A stretch of DNA of 64,000 nt from Sphingosinithalassobacter sp. CS137 (GCF_014334115.1 NZ_CP060494.1:2820501-2884500); one strand, 5' to 3'; counted from the stretch's first letter, positions 1-8,700 are shown. The notes: a model not told the origin generated them from the letters alone. Numbers and translations: made by a program.

Positions 1-362
1 CGCTCATAGGCCTCGATGTCCGCCGCGACCACGCGCAGCAGGAAGTCGACAGAACCCATCAGCACATAGGCTTCGAGCACTTCGGGGAAGGTCTGGATCG
101 CCGCGGCGAATTCGTCGAGATGCTGCCGGCCGTGGGTGTTCAGCTTCACCTGGGCGAACACCTGGGCGTTGAGCCCGACCTTGCGGCGGTCGACGAGCGC
201 CACCTGCTGCCGGATCACGCCGCTCTCGCGCAACCGCTGCACGCGGCGCCAGCACGGCGTCTGCGAAAGCCCGATGCGCTCGGCCAAATCCGCGTTGGAG
301 AGAGTCGCATCCTCCTGCAGGAGCTCAAGGATGCGGCGTTCGTACCGATCGAGAGGCTCCAT
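1..362 (-). CDS. Lrp/AsnC family transcriptional regulator (3' end beyond window)
   Basis: This is the N-terminal 120 residues of an Lrp/AsnC-type regulator. It begins MEPLDRYERRILELLQEDA and reads on through the left edge, so the last part of the ligand-binding RAM domain is missing. An N-terminal winged helix-turn-helix is visible (NADLAERIGLSQTPCWRRV), followed by the linker and the first strands of the RAM/ACT-like domain (AQVFAQVKLNTHGR). It diverges from a leucine-dehydrogenase-like gene across about 137 bp. Lrp-family proteins often control a divergent amino-acid gene and are allosterically tuned by amino acids, so control of the neighbouring branched-chain genes is a reasonable inference. 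Confidence 0.93.
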   Translation of the reverse strand, partial: MEPLDRYERRILELLQEDATLSNADLAERIGLSQTPCWRRVQRLRESGVIRQQVALVDRRKVGLNAQVFAQVKLNTHGRQHLDEFAAAIQTFPEVLEAYVLMGSVDFLLRVVAADIEAYE

Positions 363-499
363 GCGGATGATCCTTTCCGTAAACCTTCGCATTCCGAAAG
401 AACAGTCTCAAAAAACGGTCAGCCGGGCAAGAGTTAGGAAACACCTCCTCAGCCGCCAGTGATAGACAGGGAGTGTCTTTCCCGAGGAGTGCCGAGCCG
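363..499. promoter_or_regulatory. Divergent intergenic region between the Lrp-type gene and the amino-acid dehydrogenase
   Basis: This 137-bp gap separates two divergent start codons and must hold both promoters. It is AT-richer than its flanks, with a run of A residues near 412. A GAGGAG-like ribosome binding site lies about ten bases before the ATG at 500. No operator could be fixed by eye. Autoregulation and control of the dehydrogenase by the Lrp-type protein from this region is an inference from arrangement only. Confidence 0.5.
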
Positions 500-1555
500 A
501 TGCGCCCGTCCGAACCCCAGTTTCACGCCTTTTCCGACGACGATGCGGGAGTGCGGGGCGTGATCGCGATCGATTCGCTCGCGCTGGGCCCGGCGGCGGG
601 CGGGTGCCGGCTGTGGCACTATCCCGATCGCGCCGCGGCGGAGCGCGATGCCGCGCTGCTGGCGCGCGGCATGAGCTACAAGAACGCCATGGCCGACCTG
701 CCGTTCGGCGGTGGCAAGGCAGTGCTGATGGCGCCGCTCGGTGCCGACCGCCGCGCGGCCTTCCGTGCGTTCGGCCGCGCAGTAGAGGCGCTGAATGGGC
801 GCTATGTCACTGCCGAGGACGTGGGCACGACCACCGCGGACATGCGCGCGGTGCGCGAAGAGACCCGCCATGTCGCGGGGCTGCCGCACGATCCGGCATC
901 GGCATGCGCCGGCGGCGACCCTTCGCCCTGGACCGCGCTGGGCGTGTTCCATTCGATGGAAGTCGCGGTGCGGCACCGGCTAGGTGCGGAGTTGGCCGAG
1001 GTGACGGTGGCGGTGCAGGGACTCGGTAGCGTCGGGCGCAGGCTGTGCGGCCTGCTGGCGGATGCCGGCGCGCGGCTGATCGTCGCCGATATCTCCGAGG
1101 CACGCGTGGCGGAAATGGCGGCGCTTCACGGCGCACTGCCCTGCGCGCCCGAGCAGATCCATGCCGCCGACGCCCATGTCTATGCTCCCTGCGCGCTGGG
1201 AGGCGCGCTGACGTTGGATGTGGTCGAGCGGTTGAACGCGGCGGTGGTGTGCGGGGCGGCGAACAACCAGCTGGCCGAGCCGAAGGTCGATGCCGCGCTG
1301 GCCTCCCGCGACGTGCTCTACGCGCCCGACTACGTCGTCAATTCGGGCGGGATCATCAATGTGGCGGCCGAATATCTGGGCGAGAGCACACTCGACGTCG
1401 AGCATCGCGTGCAGGCGATCGCGCCGCGGCTCGACGCGCTGTTCGTCCGCGCGCGCACCGAAGGAGTCGCCCCGGGCGCGATGGCGGACCGGATAGCGGC
1501 GCAGCGGATCGCGCAGGCGCAGCCGGTGCGGGCTCGGGCCGCGGTTCCGGCGTGA
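500..1555 (+). CDS. Leu/Phe/Val-type amino acid dehydrogenase
   Basis: NAD-dependent oxidative deaminase of the Glu/Leu/Phe/Val dehydrogenase superfamily, 351 aa, close to the roughly 360 aa of leucine dehydrogenases. It interconverts a branched-chain or aromatic L-amino acid and its 2-oxo acid. The substrate-binding lysine K61 (MSYKNA) and catalytic lysine K73 (PFGGGKAV) are spaced 12 apart, as K68 and K80 are in Bacillus leucine dehydrogenase. The Rossmann motif GLGSVGRRL and the conserved VVNSGGIINVA segment follow. ATG 500 is preferred over the upstream GTG at 473 because a GAGGAG site precedes it and the family N-terminus fits. It is followed within 2 bp by a small ACT-like gene and then acetolactate synthase. 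The exact substrate is not decided by sequence. Confidence 0.9.
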   Translation: MRPSEPQFHAFSDDDAGVRGVIAIDSLALGPAAGGCRLWHYPDRAAAERDAALLARGMSYKNAMADLPFGGGKAVLMAPLGADRRAAFRAFGRAVEALNGRYVTAEDVGTTTADMRAVREETRHVAGLPHDPASACAGGDPSPWTALGVFHSMEVAVRHRLGAELAEVTVAVQGLGSVGRRLCGLLADAGARLIVADISEARVAEMAALHGALPCAPEQIHAADAHVYAPCALGGALTLDVVERLNAAVVCGAANNQLAEPKVDAALASRDVLYAPDYVVNSGGIINVAAEYLGESTLDVEHRVQAIAPRLDALFVRARTEGVAPGAMADRIAAQRIAQAQPVRARAAVPA

Positions 1556-1556
1556 A

Positions 1557-1790
1557 ATGGCCGTCGTTCTCCGGCTGGTCGCCGACGCCGATCCGGGCGT
1601 GCCGTCGCGCTTCTTCGATCTGATGCAGGCGCAGCAGCGCTTCCCGACTGGCTTCCACATGGACCGGGAGGCGGACACGCTCGTCATCACCGCGCACTTC
1701 GCGGCGGGAGCGGAGCTGCCGCCCTCGCTGCTGCCGCGGCTGCGGCAGATGACGGGTATCCGCTCGGCCTCGCTTGGGGAAATGGCATGA
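1557..1790 (+). CDS. Small ACT-like protein, candidate IlvM-type regulatory subunit of acetolactate synthase
   Basis: A 77-residue ORF that starts one base after the dehydrogenase stop and overlaps the acetolactate synthase start by ATGA. It begins AVVLRLVADADPGVPSRFFD, like the first beta-strand and helix of an ACT domain (I/V-x-V-x-x-x-PGVLxR). Later it has strand-like segments (DTLVITAHF) and ends RQMTGIRSASLGEM. Size and position match IlvM, the short small subunit of enterobacterial acetolactate synthase II, but there it follows the catalytic gene and here it precedes it. The IlvM assignment rests on context and fold-like pattern; similarity is too low to be certain. Confidence 0.65.
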   Translation: MAVVLRLVADADPGVPSRFFDLMQAQQRFPTGFHMDREADTLVITAHFAAGAELPPSLLPRLRQMTGIRSASLGEMA

Positions 1791-3538
1791 ACGCGCCGTT
1801 CGAATCGCCGCGTCGGGCGCCCGCGGCCGAGAAGCCGCGCAGCGGCGCCGATCATCTGCTTGCGGTGCTCGCCGACGCCGGAGTCGAGGTGATCTTCGGC
1901 TATCCGGGCGGCGCGGTGCTCCCGCTCTATGATGCGCTGTTCCGTCAGGAGCGAATCCGACACGTGCTCGTGCGGCACGAACAGGCGGCGGTCCATGCTG
2001 CCGAGGGCTACGCCCGCAGCACCGGCCGTGTCGGCGTGGTGCTCGCGACATCCGGGCCGGGGGCGACCAACTGCCTGACCGGGCTTGCCGACGCGCTGGC
2101 GGACTCGATCCCGATCCTGTGCCTCACCGGGCAGGTGCACCGCCACCTGCTCGGCACCGACGCCTTTCAGGAGGCGAACGTCGTCGCGCTGTCGCGGGCG
2201 GCGACGAAGTACAACGCCGCAGTGACCTGCCCGAGCACGCTGGGACCGCTCGTGCGGCGGGCGCTCGACATCGCCACGGCCGGGCGACCCGGGCCGGTGC
2301 TGCTCGACATTCCCAAGGACGTGCAGGCGGCCGAGGGGTCGGTTGCCGATTTCGAAGGCGCGATACCGCCGCTGTCGGTTGCGCGGAGACCGTCGATCGA
2401 CCGTGAGGCGATCGCTCGCGCGGCGGAATTGCTGCGCCGCGCGCACCGTCCGATTCTCTACACCGGCGGCGGCGTGATCAATTCGGGCCCGGCCGCCAGC
2501 CGGGCGCTGCGGCGGCTGGCGGAGATCACCGGGGCGCCGGTGACGTCCACGCTGATGGGGCTGGGCGCCTTTCCGGCATCGCATCCGCAGTGGATCGGCA
2601 TGCCGGGGATGCACGGCACGCTGGAGGCCAATCTGGCGATGCACGGCTGCGACGTGATGCTGTGCATCGGCGCGCGTTTCGACGATCGCGTGACCGGACG
2701 GCTCGATCGGTTCGCGCCGGACGCCCGGGTTATCCACATCGACATCGACCCCGGCCAGATCGGTCGCCTGGTTCCCGCCGAGGTGGGGATCGCCGCCGAT
2801 TGCGGCGCGGCGCTTGAGGCACTTTGCGGCGCGCTGGAGCCGCAGGTGCGGTGCAGCCTGGGGCCCTGGTGGGGCCGGATCACCGAATGGCGCGACCGCC
2901 GCTCGCTCGACTTCGCCGAAGATGCGGACGCGATCGCGCCGCAGCGGGCGATCCGCCGCCTGTTCGAACTGACGCGCGAGCGTCGGCCGGTCGTGGCCAC
3001 CGAAGTGGGCCAGCATCAGATGTGGGCCGCGCAGCACTTCGGCTTCGAGGCGCCCGGCCGCTGGCTGACCTCGGGAGGGCTCGGAACCATGGGCTATGGC
3101 CTGCCCGCGGCGATCGGCGCGCAGATCGCGCACCCCGACGCGCTGGTGATCGACGTCGCCGGCGACGCATCGATCCAGATGAACATCCAGGAACTGGGAA
3201 CGGCGGCGCAATATCGGCTGCCGGTGAAGCTTTTCATCGTCAACAATGCACGGATGGGAATGGTGCGCCAGTGGCAGGACCTGCACCACGGCGGCCGGCA
3301 TTCGCAGAGCTGGTCCGAATCGGCGCCCGATTTCGTCGCGCTGGCGCAAGCCTATGGCTGGACGGGACTACGGGTCGAGCGCCCCGAGGCGCTGGACGAT
3401 GCGATCCGAACGATGATCGGGACTCCGGGGCCGGTGTTGCTCGACTGCCGGGTGCGCGTCGACGAGGATTGCTATCCGATGATCCCGGCTGGCGCCGCGC
3501 ACAACGAGGTCCGGCTGGGCGCGAACGCCGCGCTCTGA
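1787..3538 (+). CDS. ilvB: Acetolactate synthase, large catalytic subunit
   Basis: Thiamine-diphosphate enzyme (583 aa) that condenses two pyruvates, or pyruvate with 2-oxobutyrate, in the first common step of valine, leucine and isoleucine synthesis. The order is TPP-binding N domain with the catalytic glutamate E65 (LVRHEQAAVHAAEGYAR), a central domain with FDDRVTGRL typical of FAD-binding AHAS rather than other TPP enzymes, and a C-terminal TPP domain with GDASIQMNIQELGTA leading to IVNNARMGMVRQWQ. Alanine replaces the usual third glycine of GDG, as in many alphaproteobacterial enzymes. It is translationally coupled to the upstream ACT-like gene. Whether it is the housekeeping or a secondary isozyme cannot be told from this window. 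Confidence 0.95.
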   Translation: MNAPFESPRRAPAAEKPRSGADHLLAVLADAGVEVIFGYPGGAVLPLYDALFRQERIRHVLVRHEQAAVHAAEGYARSTGRVGVVLATSGPGATNCLTGLADALADSIPILCLTGQVHRHLLGTDAFQEANVVALSRAATKYNAAVTCPSTLGPLVRRALDIATAGRPGPVLLDIPKDVQAAEGSVADFEGAIPPLSVARRPSIDREAIARAAELLRRAHRPILYTGGGVINSGPAASRALRRLAEITGAPVTSTLMGLGAFPASHPQWIGMPGMHGTLEANLAMHGCDVMLCIGARFDDRVTGRLDRFAPDARVIHIDIDPGQIGRLVPAEVGIAADCGAALEALCGALEPQVRCSLGPWWGRITEWRDRRSLDFAEDADAIAPQRAIRRLFELTRERRPVVATEVGQHQMWAAQHFGFEAPGRWLTSGGLGTMGYGLPAAIGAQIAHPDALVIDVAGDASIQMNIQELGTAAQYRLPVKLFIVNNARMGMVRQWQDLHHGGRHSQSWSESAPDFVALAQAYGWTGLRVERPEALDDAIRTMIGTPGPVLLDCRVRVDEDCYPMIPAGAAHNEVRLGANAAL

Positions 3539-3650
3539 GCGCAGGCACGAGGCCGCCGCTCGACCCGGGAAAGCGGACACAAGGTCGCCCGAGGTGCCAT
3601 ACGCCGCGCTGCCGCGCCGCTGCCGCTGGCTATCCTGCCGCTGAATGAAC

Positions 3651-3727
3651 TGGTCGGGACGACAGGATTCGAACCTGCGACCCCCACACCCCCAGTGTGA
3701 TGCGCTACCAGGCTGCGCTACGTCCCG
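3651..3727 (-). tRNA. tRNA-Pro (anticodon GGG)
   Basis: Reading the minus strand, the acceptor stem CGGGACG (3727-3721) pairs with CGTCCCG, followed by discriminator A and an encoded CCA (3653-3651). The D arm reads GCGCAGCCTGGTAGCGC. The anticodon stem TCACA/TGTGG encloses loop CTGGGGG, giving anticodon GGG. The T loop is TTCGAAT. All parts match bacterial proline tRNA. Confidence 0.97.
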
Positions 3728-3740
3728 ACCGAGGGGGAGG

Positions 3741-3769
3741 CATCTATGCGGGCGCGCGGCGAGATGCAA
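3741..3769 (-). promoter_or_regulatory. Candidate sigma70-type promoter for tRNA-Pro
   Basis: On the minus strand TTGCAT (3769-3764) and TAGATG (3746-3741) are separated by 17 bp and lie 13 bases before the first tRNA nucleotide. Both hexamers are near consensus. The match was made by eye. Confidence 0.45.
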
Positions 3770-3893
3770 GTGGCCGCGATGCGAGAGCCGGCGCGCTTCC
3801 GCAACGATCCTTGCGTGCGCCGCGCACCCATGATAGCGCGCGCCGCTTGAACCCTGGAGCGTTGTCGCTCCCAATCCAGGCTTTCGGGAACCC

Positions 3894-4238
3894 ATGTTCG
3901 CCACCCCAGCTTATGCCCAGGCCGCCGGCGCAGCCGGCCAGTCGGGAGGCGCCGCCGGCGCGTTCCTTCAGCTGTTGCCGCTCATCCTCATCTTCGTCGC
4001 ATTCTACTTCCTGATGATCCGTCCGCAGCAGCGGCGCATGAAGGCGCTGCAGGATTCGGTCGCGGCGGTGAAGAAGGGCGACAGCGTCGTCACCGGCGGC
4101 GGTCTTGTCGGCAAGGTCACGCGAGTCGAGGACGACCATGTCGAAGTCGAGCTGGCGCCCAATGTGAAGGTTCGAGTCGTCAAGGCGACGCTCGCGCAGG
4201 TGATGCCGCTGGGCAGCGCCAAGCCCGCGAACGACTGA
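3894..4238 (+). CDS. yajC: Preprotein translocase subunit YajC
   Basis: A 114-residue accessory subunit of the Sec holotranslocon. It has a short N-terminal segment, one membrane helix at about residues 26-45 (LLPLILIFVAFYFLMI), the family signature RPQQRRMKA directly after it, and a small beta-rich cytoplasmic domain (GDSVVTGGGLVGKV). It is the first gene of a run with secD (next base but one) and secF. YajC associates with SecDF-YidC and is usually dispensable. The position directly after tRNA-Pro is compatible with its own promoter in the 3728-3893 gap. Confidence 0.97.
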   Translation: MFATPAYAQAAGAAGQSGGAAGAFLQLLPLILIFVAFYFLMIRPQQRRMKALQDSVAAVKKGDSVVTGGGLVGKVTRVEDDHVEVELAPNVKVRVVKATLAQVMPLGSAKPAND

Positions 4239-4239
4239 C

Positions 4240-5868
4240 ATGCTCGATTTCCCGCGCTGGAAGGTCTGGAGCGTCATTGCCGTGATCCTGGTCACGGTGC
4301 TGCTCGCCGTGCCCAGTCTGCTGCCCGGATCGGTGCGCGCCTCGCTGCCCGCATGGGTGCCGACGCCGACCGTAAACCTGGGGCTCGACCTTGCCGGCGG
4401 CAGTTACCTGCTGCTCGAGGCGGATACCGCCGATGTCGCGACCCAGCGCCTGGAGGGAATGCAGGAAACCGTTCGCACCGAGATGCGGCGAAGCCCGCGG
4501 ATCGACATCGGCGACATTTCCGTGCGCGACGGGCGCGTCAGCTTCATGGTGCGCGACGCCAGCCAGGTCGACGCCGTCCGTGAGCGGCTCAACCAGTTCA
4601 CGACCGGTGCCGGATTCAGCGGCCAGCGCGACTGGAACATCGAAGTGGTCGACAGTACGCGTTTCGTGCTGACGCCCACCGAAGAAGGTCTGGAGCAGGC
4701 GATAGAGACCGCGATGGGCGACGCGACCGAAGTCGTGCGCCGCCGCATCGACGAACTCGGTACCCGTGAGCCGACCATCGTGCGCCAGGGCCGCGACCGA
4801 ATCGTCGTGCAGGTGCCCGGCCTCGGCGATCCCACGCAGCTCAAGGAGCTGCTAGGCCGCACCGCATTGCTCGAGTTCAAGTTGGTCGACACGACTGCCG
4901 ATCCCGCGCAGCTCGCGCAGGGCATCGCGCCGGTCGGCAGCGAGATCCTGCCCTATCCGGACGCTCCGGGCGGGCTGCCCTATGTCGCCTATTTCCCCGA
5001 CCAGCCGCCCCGAGTGGCCGTGCAGCGCACGACGATGATCAGCGGCGATCAGCTGGTCGACGCCCGCATGGAGTTCGAACAGACGACCAACGCCCCGGGC
5101 GTTGTGCTGCGGCTCGACGGCGGCGGCGGGCGGCGCTTCGCGCGGGTGACGACCGAGAACACCGGCAGGCCCTTTGCGATCATCGTCGATGATGAGGTGA
5201 TTTCGGCGCCGAACATCAACGAGCCGATTACCGGCGGCGTTGCCCGGATCGACGGCGGCTTCACCAGCGAAAGCGCGACTCAGCTCGCCATCGCGCTGCG
5301 ATCGGGCAAGCTGCCGATCGAGCTGGCGGTCGTCGACCAGTCGACGGTGAGCCCCGAGCTCGGCCAGGATTCGATCAACAAGGGCGTGTTCGCCGCCGTG
5401 CTGGCGACGGTATTGGTGATCGCGTTCATGCTGGTCACTTATTTCCGCTTCGGCGTCTATGCGACGATCGCGCTGATCGTGAACATCCTGATGATCGTCG
5501 GGGTGATGGCGCTCTTCAACGCGACGCTCACGCTGCCCGGCATCGCCGGCTTCGTGCTGACGATCGGCGCGGCGGTCGACGCCAATGTGCTGATCAACGA
5601 GCGAATCCGAGAGGAGCAGCGGCGCGGCCGCACCGTCGTTCATTCGATCGAGTTCGGCTATAAGGAAGCGAGCCGCGCAATCTTCGACGCCAACATCACC
5701 AACGTGATCGCCGCGGCGATCATGTTCATCTTCGGCTCGGGCCCGATCCGCGGCTTCGCAGTCGTGCTGACGATCGGCATCGTGACGTCGGTGTTCACCG
5801 CCGTCACTTTCACGCGCCTGATGGTCGCCGAATGGCTGAAGAAGCGGCCCAAGCAGCTGGTGATTTGA
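4240..5868 (+). CDS. secD: Protein translocase subunit SecD
   Basis: RND-family membrane protein (542 aa) that uses the proton motive force to help pull preproteins across the inner membrane together with SecF. There is an N-terminal helix (about residues 8-28), a large periplasmic region with the P1 domain beginning LGLDLAGGSYLLLE, and a C-terminal block of helices from about residue 375 (FAAVLATVLVIAFML). The conserved membrane segment AAVDANVLINERIREE is present. It starts one base after the yajC stop and is followed 33 bp later by secF, an arrangement conserved in alphaproteobacteria. Confidence 0.97.
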   Translation: MLDFPRWKVWSVIAVILVTVLLAVPSLLPGSVRASLPAWVPTPTVNLGLDLAGGSYLLLEADTADVATQRLEGMQETVRTEMRRSPRIDIGDISVRDGRVSFMVRDASQVDAVRERLNQFTTGAGFSGQRDWNIEVVDSTRFVLTPTEEGLEQAIETAMGDATEVVRRRIDELGTREPTIVRQGRDRIVVQVPGLGDPTQLKELLGRTALLEFKLVDTTADPAQLAQGIAPVGSEILPYPDAPGGLPYVAYFPDQPPRVAVQRTTMISGDQLVDARMEFEQTTNAPGVVLRLDGGGGRRFARVTTENTGRPFAIIVDDEVISAPNINEPITGGVARIDGGFTSESATQLAIALRSGKLPIELAVVDQSTVSPELGQDSINKGVFAAVLATVLVIAFMLVTYFRFGVYATIALIVNILMIVGVMALFNATLTLPGIAGFVLTIGAAVDANVLINERIREEQRRGRTVVHSIEFGYKEASRAIFDANITNVIAAAIMFIFGSGPIRGFAVVLTIGIVTSVFTAVTFTRLMVAEWLKKRPKQLVI

Positions 5869-5901
5869 GATTCGCCGACCGGCGAGTGAGGATTGATTGA
5901 A

Positions 5902-6867
5902 ATGCGTCCGCTGAAACTCGTACCCGAGAACACGAACATCGACTTCCTCGCGGTGCGCCATATCGCGACCGGGCTTTCGGTGCTGTTGATCATTGCCTCG
6001 ATCGCGCTGGTTGCGATCCGCGGGCTGAACTTCGGCGTCGATTTCGCGGGCGGGCAGATGGCGCGAGTCGAATTCCAGCAGGCGGTTCCGATCGACGAGA
6101 TCCGTGATCGGATCGACAGCCTGGGACTGGGGGAAAGCTCGATCCAGCAGTTCGGCGACGAGCGCAGCGTGGCCATCCGCCTGCCGCTGCCCCCCGGCGG
6201 CGATAGCGCCTCCGAGGAGGCAAGCACGCGCATCCGCAGCTTCATCGAGCAGACCTGGCCGGGCGCGCACATCAGCTCGGTCGACGCGGTTTCGGGCAAG
6301 GTGTCCGAGGAGCTGTTCGTCAAGGGCGCGTGGGCGCTTGCGCTCGCGATGGGCGCGATCGCGATCTACATCTGGATCCGGTTCGAGTGGCAGTTCGGCG
6401 TCGGCGCACTGTTCTCGCTCGCGCACGACGTGGCGCTGACCTTCGGCTTTTTCGCACTCACGCAGCTCGAGTTCAACCTGAACACGGTCGCGGCGATCCT
6501 GACGATCATCGGCTATTCGCTGAACGATACGATCGTGGTGTACGACCGAGTACGCGAGAATTTGCGGAAGTACCGCAAGATGGAAATGATTCCGCTGCTC
6601 AACCTCTCGACCAACGAGACGCTGGCACGCACGATCGTGACGTCGTTGACGCTGATCATCGCGCTGGCCACGCTGGTGCTCGTCGGCCCCGAAGTGATCT
6701 TCGGCTTCTCGGCCGCGATGCTGCTGGGCATCGTGATCGGCACCTATTCGTCGATCTACATCGCCAATCCGATCCTGATCTGGACCAAGGTGGGGACCGA
6801 CAGTTTCGTTCCGAAGGAGCGCGGGCCCGAAGGCGCCGAGCGCGTGCAGGCCAAGGAAGTCCCCTGA
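5902..6867 (+). CDS. secF: Protein translocase subunit SecF
   Basis: The 321-residue partner of SecD. It has an N-terminal helix (about residues 19-40), the periplasmic entry motif LNFGVDFAGGQMARVEF, and five more C-terminal helices including the family sequence GYSLNDTIVVYDRVREN. ATG 5902 is chosen over an in-frame TTG at 5893 because GAGTGAGGA lies at the right distance upstream. The stop overlaps the next start as TGATG, so the Mth938-type gene is probably co-translated. Confidence 0.97.
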   Translation: MRPLKLVPENTNIDFLAVRHIATGLSVLLIIASIALVAIRGLNFGVDFAGGQMARVEFQQAVPIDEIRDRIDSLGLGESSIQQFGDERSVAIRLPLPPGGDSASEEASTRIRSFIEQTWPGAHISSVDAVSGKVSEELFVKGAWALALAMGAIAIYIWIRFEWQFGVGALFSLAHDVALTFGFFALTQLEFNLNTVAAILTIIGYSLNDTIVVYDRVRENLRKYRKMEMIPLLNLSTNETLARTIVTSLTLIIALATLVLVGPEVIFGFSAAMLLGIVIGTYSSIYIANPILIWTKVGTDSFVPKERGPEGAERVQAKEVP

Positions 6868-7250
6868 TGCGGATGGACCGGAGCGGCGACGGCGAAGGCC
6901 CCGTCATCTCCGGCTTTTCAGGCCGCGGCTTCGTGATCGACGGCGGCGTGTACGAGGGGCTTTGGATAACGCCTGCGCGTGCCGACGGCTGGCTGCCGCC
7001 GTCGATCGAGAAATTGTCGGAAGCCCATCTTGCGCCGCTGCTCCAGCTCGATCCGCATCCCGAGTTTCTGCTGCTCGGCACGGGAGCGCGACTGATCCGC
7101 CCGCCGCAAGCGCTGACGGCAACGCTAGAGCGCCGCGGGATCGGCATCGAAGCAATGGACAGCCGCGCCGCGGCCCGCGCATGGGGGGTCCTGCGCGCCG
7201 AGCTCCGCTGGATCGCGGCCGCGCTCTATCCGCTCGACGCCGGAGCCTGA
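6867..7250 (+). CDS. Mth938-like (DUF498) domain protein
   Basis: A 127-residue protein of the Mth938/NDUFAF3-like family. The pattern is recognisable: GFSGRGFVIDGGVYEGLWITP early, then a central HPEFLLLGTGARLIRP strand-turn, and near the end GIGIEAMDSRAAARAW. Mitochondrial NDUFAF3, a complex I assembly factor, belongs to this family; bacterial functions are not settled. In alphaproteobacteria the gene habitually sits downstream of secF, and here the two overlap by one base. Assignment to the family is firm; any role in Sec export or respiratory assembly would be inference. Confidence 0.88.
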   Translation: MRMDRSGDGEGPVISGFSGRGFVIDGGVYEGLWITPARADGWLPPSIEKLSEAHLAPLLQLDPHPEFLLLGTGARLIRPPQALTATLERRGIGIEAMDSRAAARAWGVLRAELRWIAAALYPLDAGA

Positions 7251-7286
7251 GGCGCGCTACCTTCCCGACAAACAGGGGAGGGTCGG

Positions 7287-8420
7287 ATGTTTGCAATACT
7301 CGCCGCCACGCTTGCGCTCGCCGTACCGGCACAGGATGCCGCGGGGCAGCCGCTTCCGGACTATCGCGAGGGTGCGAACTGGCTCTGCCGGCCGGGGCGG
7401 GAGGATGCCTGCACCCAGGATCTGACCGCCACGGTGATCGCAGCCGACGGAAGCCGGAGCATCGAGCGGTTCGAGCCCGCAGCCGATCCGGCGTTCGACT
7501 GTTTCTATGTCTATCCCACCGTCTCGAACGATCCCGGTGGTAACAGCGATCTAGTTCCCGGCGACGAGGAGCGGCGAGTGATCCGGGTGCAGGCCGCTCG
7601 GTTCCGTGCGCAGTGTCGCGTCTTCGCACCGGTCTATCGCCAGGGCACGCTCACTGCGTTGCGCATGAACCGGCCGCGCGACCGGGAGATGGGCTATCGT
7701 GACGTGAAGGCGGCGTGGGAAGACTATCTGGTGCACGATAATGCGGGCCGCGGGGTTGTTCTGATCGGGCACAGCCAGGGCGCCTATGTGCTGACGCAGC
7801 TCCTTGCGCGCGACATCGAAGGAACGCCAGCCGCCGATCGGCTGATCTCGGCGATGCTGATCGGCGCCAATGTGCCCGTCGCGGAAGGTGGCGATACCGG
7901 AGGCGCCTTCCGTTCGACGCCGCTGTGCCGGAGCGCGGATGCATATGGGTGCGTCGTCACCTATGTCACCTTTCGCGCCGATGCGCCGCCGCCCGAGGAT
8001 AGCCGGTTCGGTGCCACGGAAACCGCGGGCACGCGGGTGGGCTGCACCAACCCGGCGGCTCTGGCGGGTGGCGAAGCAGCCGGGGATGCATATTTCAGCG
8101 CCGCGAGCAGCTTTGTCGAAGGAATGGGAGAGGCCAGCGCTTGGACGTCAGACGGTGCGCCGGTGGAGACGCCGTTCGTCAAAGTGCCAGGACTGGTCTC
8201 GCTGGAATGTGTCGTGCGGGGCAGGTTCGACTATCTGGCGGCAAGCGTGAACGCCGACCCGGCCGATCCGCGCGCTGACGATATCCCGGGCGATGTCCGG
8301 ATCGGGCCCAATCTGGTGCCGCAGTGGGGGCTGCACCTGATCGACATGAACGTGGCCATGGGCGACCTCGTCGCGCTGGCGGGCCGCCAGGCAGAATCCT
8401 GGGGGGCGGCCCGCAACTGA
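7287..8420 (+). CDS. Secreted DUF3089 alpha/beta-hydrolase-like protein
   Basis: A 377-residue exported protein with a short signal peptide (MFAILAATLALAVPAQDAAG). The mature part opens with a DUF3089-type start: NWLCRPGREDACTQDLTATV, then FDCFYVYPTVS. The nucleophile elbow GHSQGAYVLTQLL lies near residues 160-173, pointing to a serine hydrolase of the alpha/beta fold. Several cysteines (for example TPLCRSADAYGCVVTY) fit periplasmic disulfides. A GGGGAGGG ribosome site precedes the ATG. Substrates of this family are not known, so only 'probable esterase or lipase-like hydrolase' can be said. Confidence 0.85.
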   Translation: MFAILAATLALAVPAQDAAGQPLPDYREGANWLCRPGREDACTQDLTATVIAADGSRSIERFEPAADPAFDCFYVYPTVSNDPGGNSDLVPGDEERRVIRVQAARFRAQCRVFAPVYRQGTLTALRMNRPRDREMGYRDVKAAWEDYLVHDNAGRGVVLIGHSQGAYVLTQLLARDIEGTPAADRLISAMLIGANVPVAEGGDTGGAFRSTPLCRSADAYGCVVTYVTFRADAPPPEDSRFGATETAGTRVGCTNPAALAGGEAAGDAYFSAASSFVEGMGEASAWTSDGAPVETPFVKVPGLVSLECVVRGRFDYLAASVNADPADPRADDIPGDVRIGPNLVPQWGLHLIDMNVAMGDLVALAGRQAESWGAARN

Positions 8421-8453
8421 CAGGGCGAGGGCGCTCCGCCTCGCAGGCCTTCC

Positions 8454-8630
8454 TCAACTGCCCTTGGGTTCCGGGTGGCCGACATCGTCCGCCGGGTTGA
8501 AGTCGCGGGGCGGGTGAACCTGGTCGGCAGGCCGATTGAGGGTATCGTTCGGAAGACCGGCGTCGCCGTCCTTCTGATGCTCGGTCGAGATATTGTCGGG
8601 GCGGGTGCTGTCCGGACGCCGGTCGGCCAT
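8454..8630 (-). CDS. Small hydrophilic hypothetical protein (58 aa)
   Basis: A short ORF encoding 58 residues rich in Asp, Pro, Asn and His (it begins MADRRPDSTRPDNISTEHQK), with no cysteine and no membrane segment. A strong GGAGAAGGA ribosome site lies five bases before the ATG, and the gap between the converging hydrolase and glycosyltransferase genes is otherwise empty. It looks intrinsically disordered. The ribosome site and clean reading frame support expression; the function is unknown. Confidence 0.6.
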   Translation of the reverse strand: MADRRPDSTRPDNISTEHQKDGDAGLPNDTLNRPADQVHPPRDFNPADDVGHPEPKGS

Positions 8631-8700
8631 GATCCTTCTCCATTTGATCTGATCTCAGGAGAAAAACCCGTGACGGCGTCGCAGGTTGCGACGGGCGCGA

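Noticed and set aside
980..3349. Long minus-strand open frame (789 codons) opposite the dehydrogenase and acetolactate synthase genes
   Set aside because: High-GC coding DNA often leaves the antisense frame free of stops. The plus-strand products are clear enzymes with all motifs; the antisense product is Arg/His-rich nonsense with no domain.
5893..5901. TTG start for secF nine bases upstream
   Set aside because: ATG 5902 has a proper GAGTGAGGA site at normal spacing; the TTG does not.
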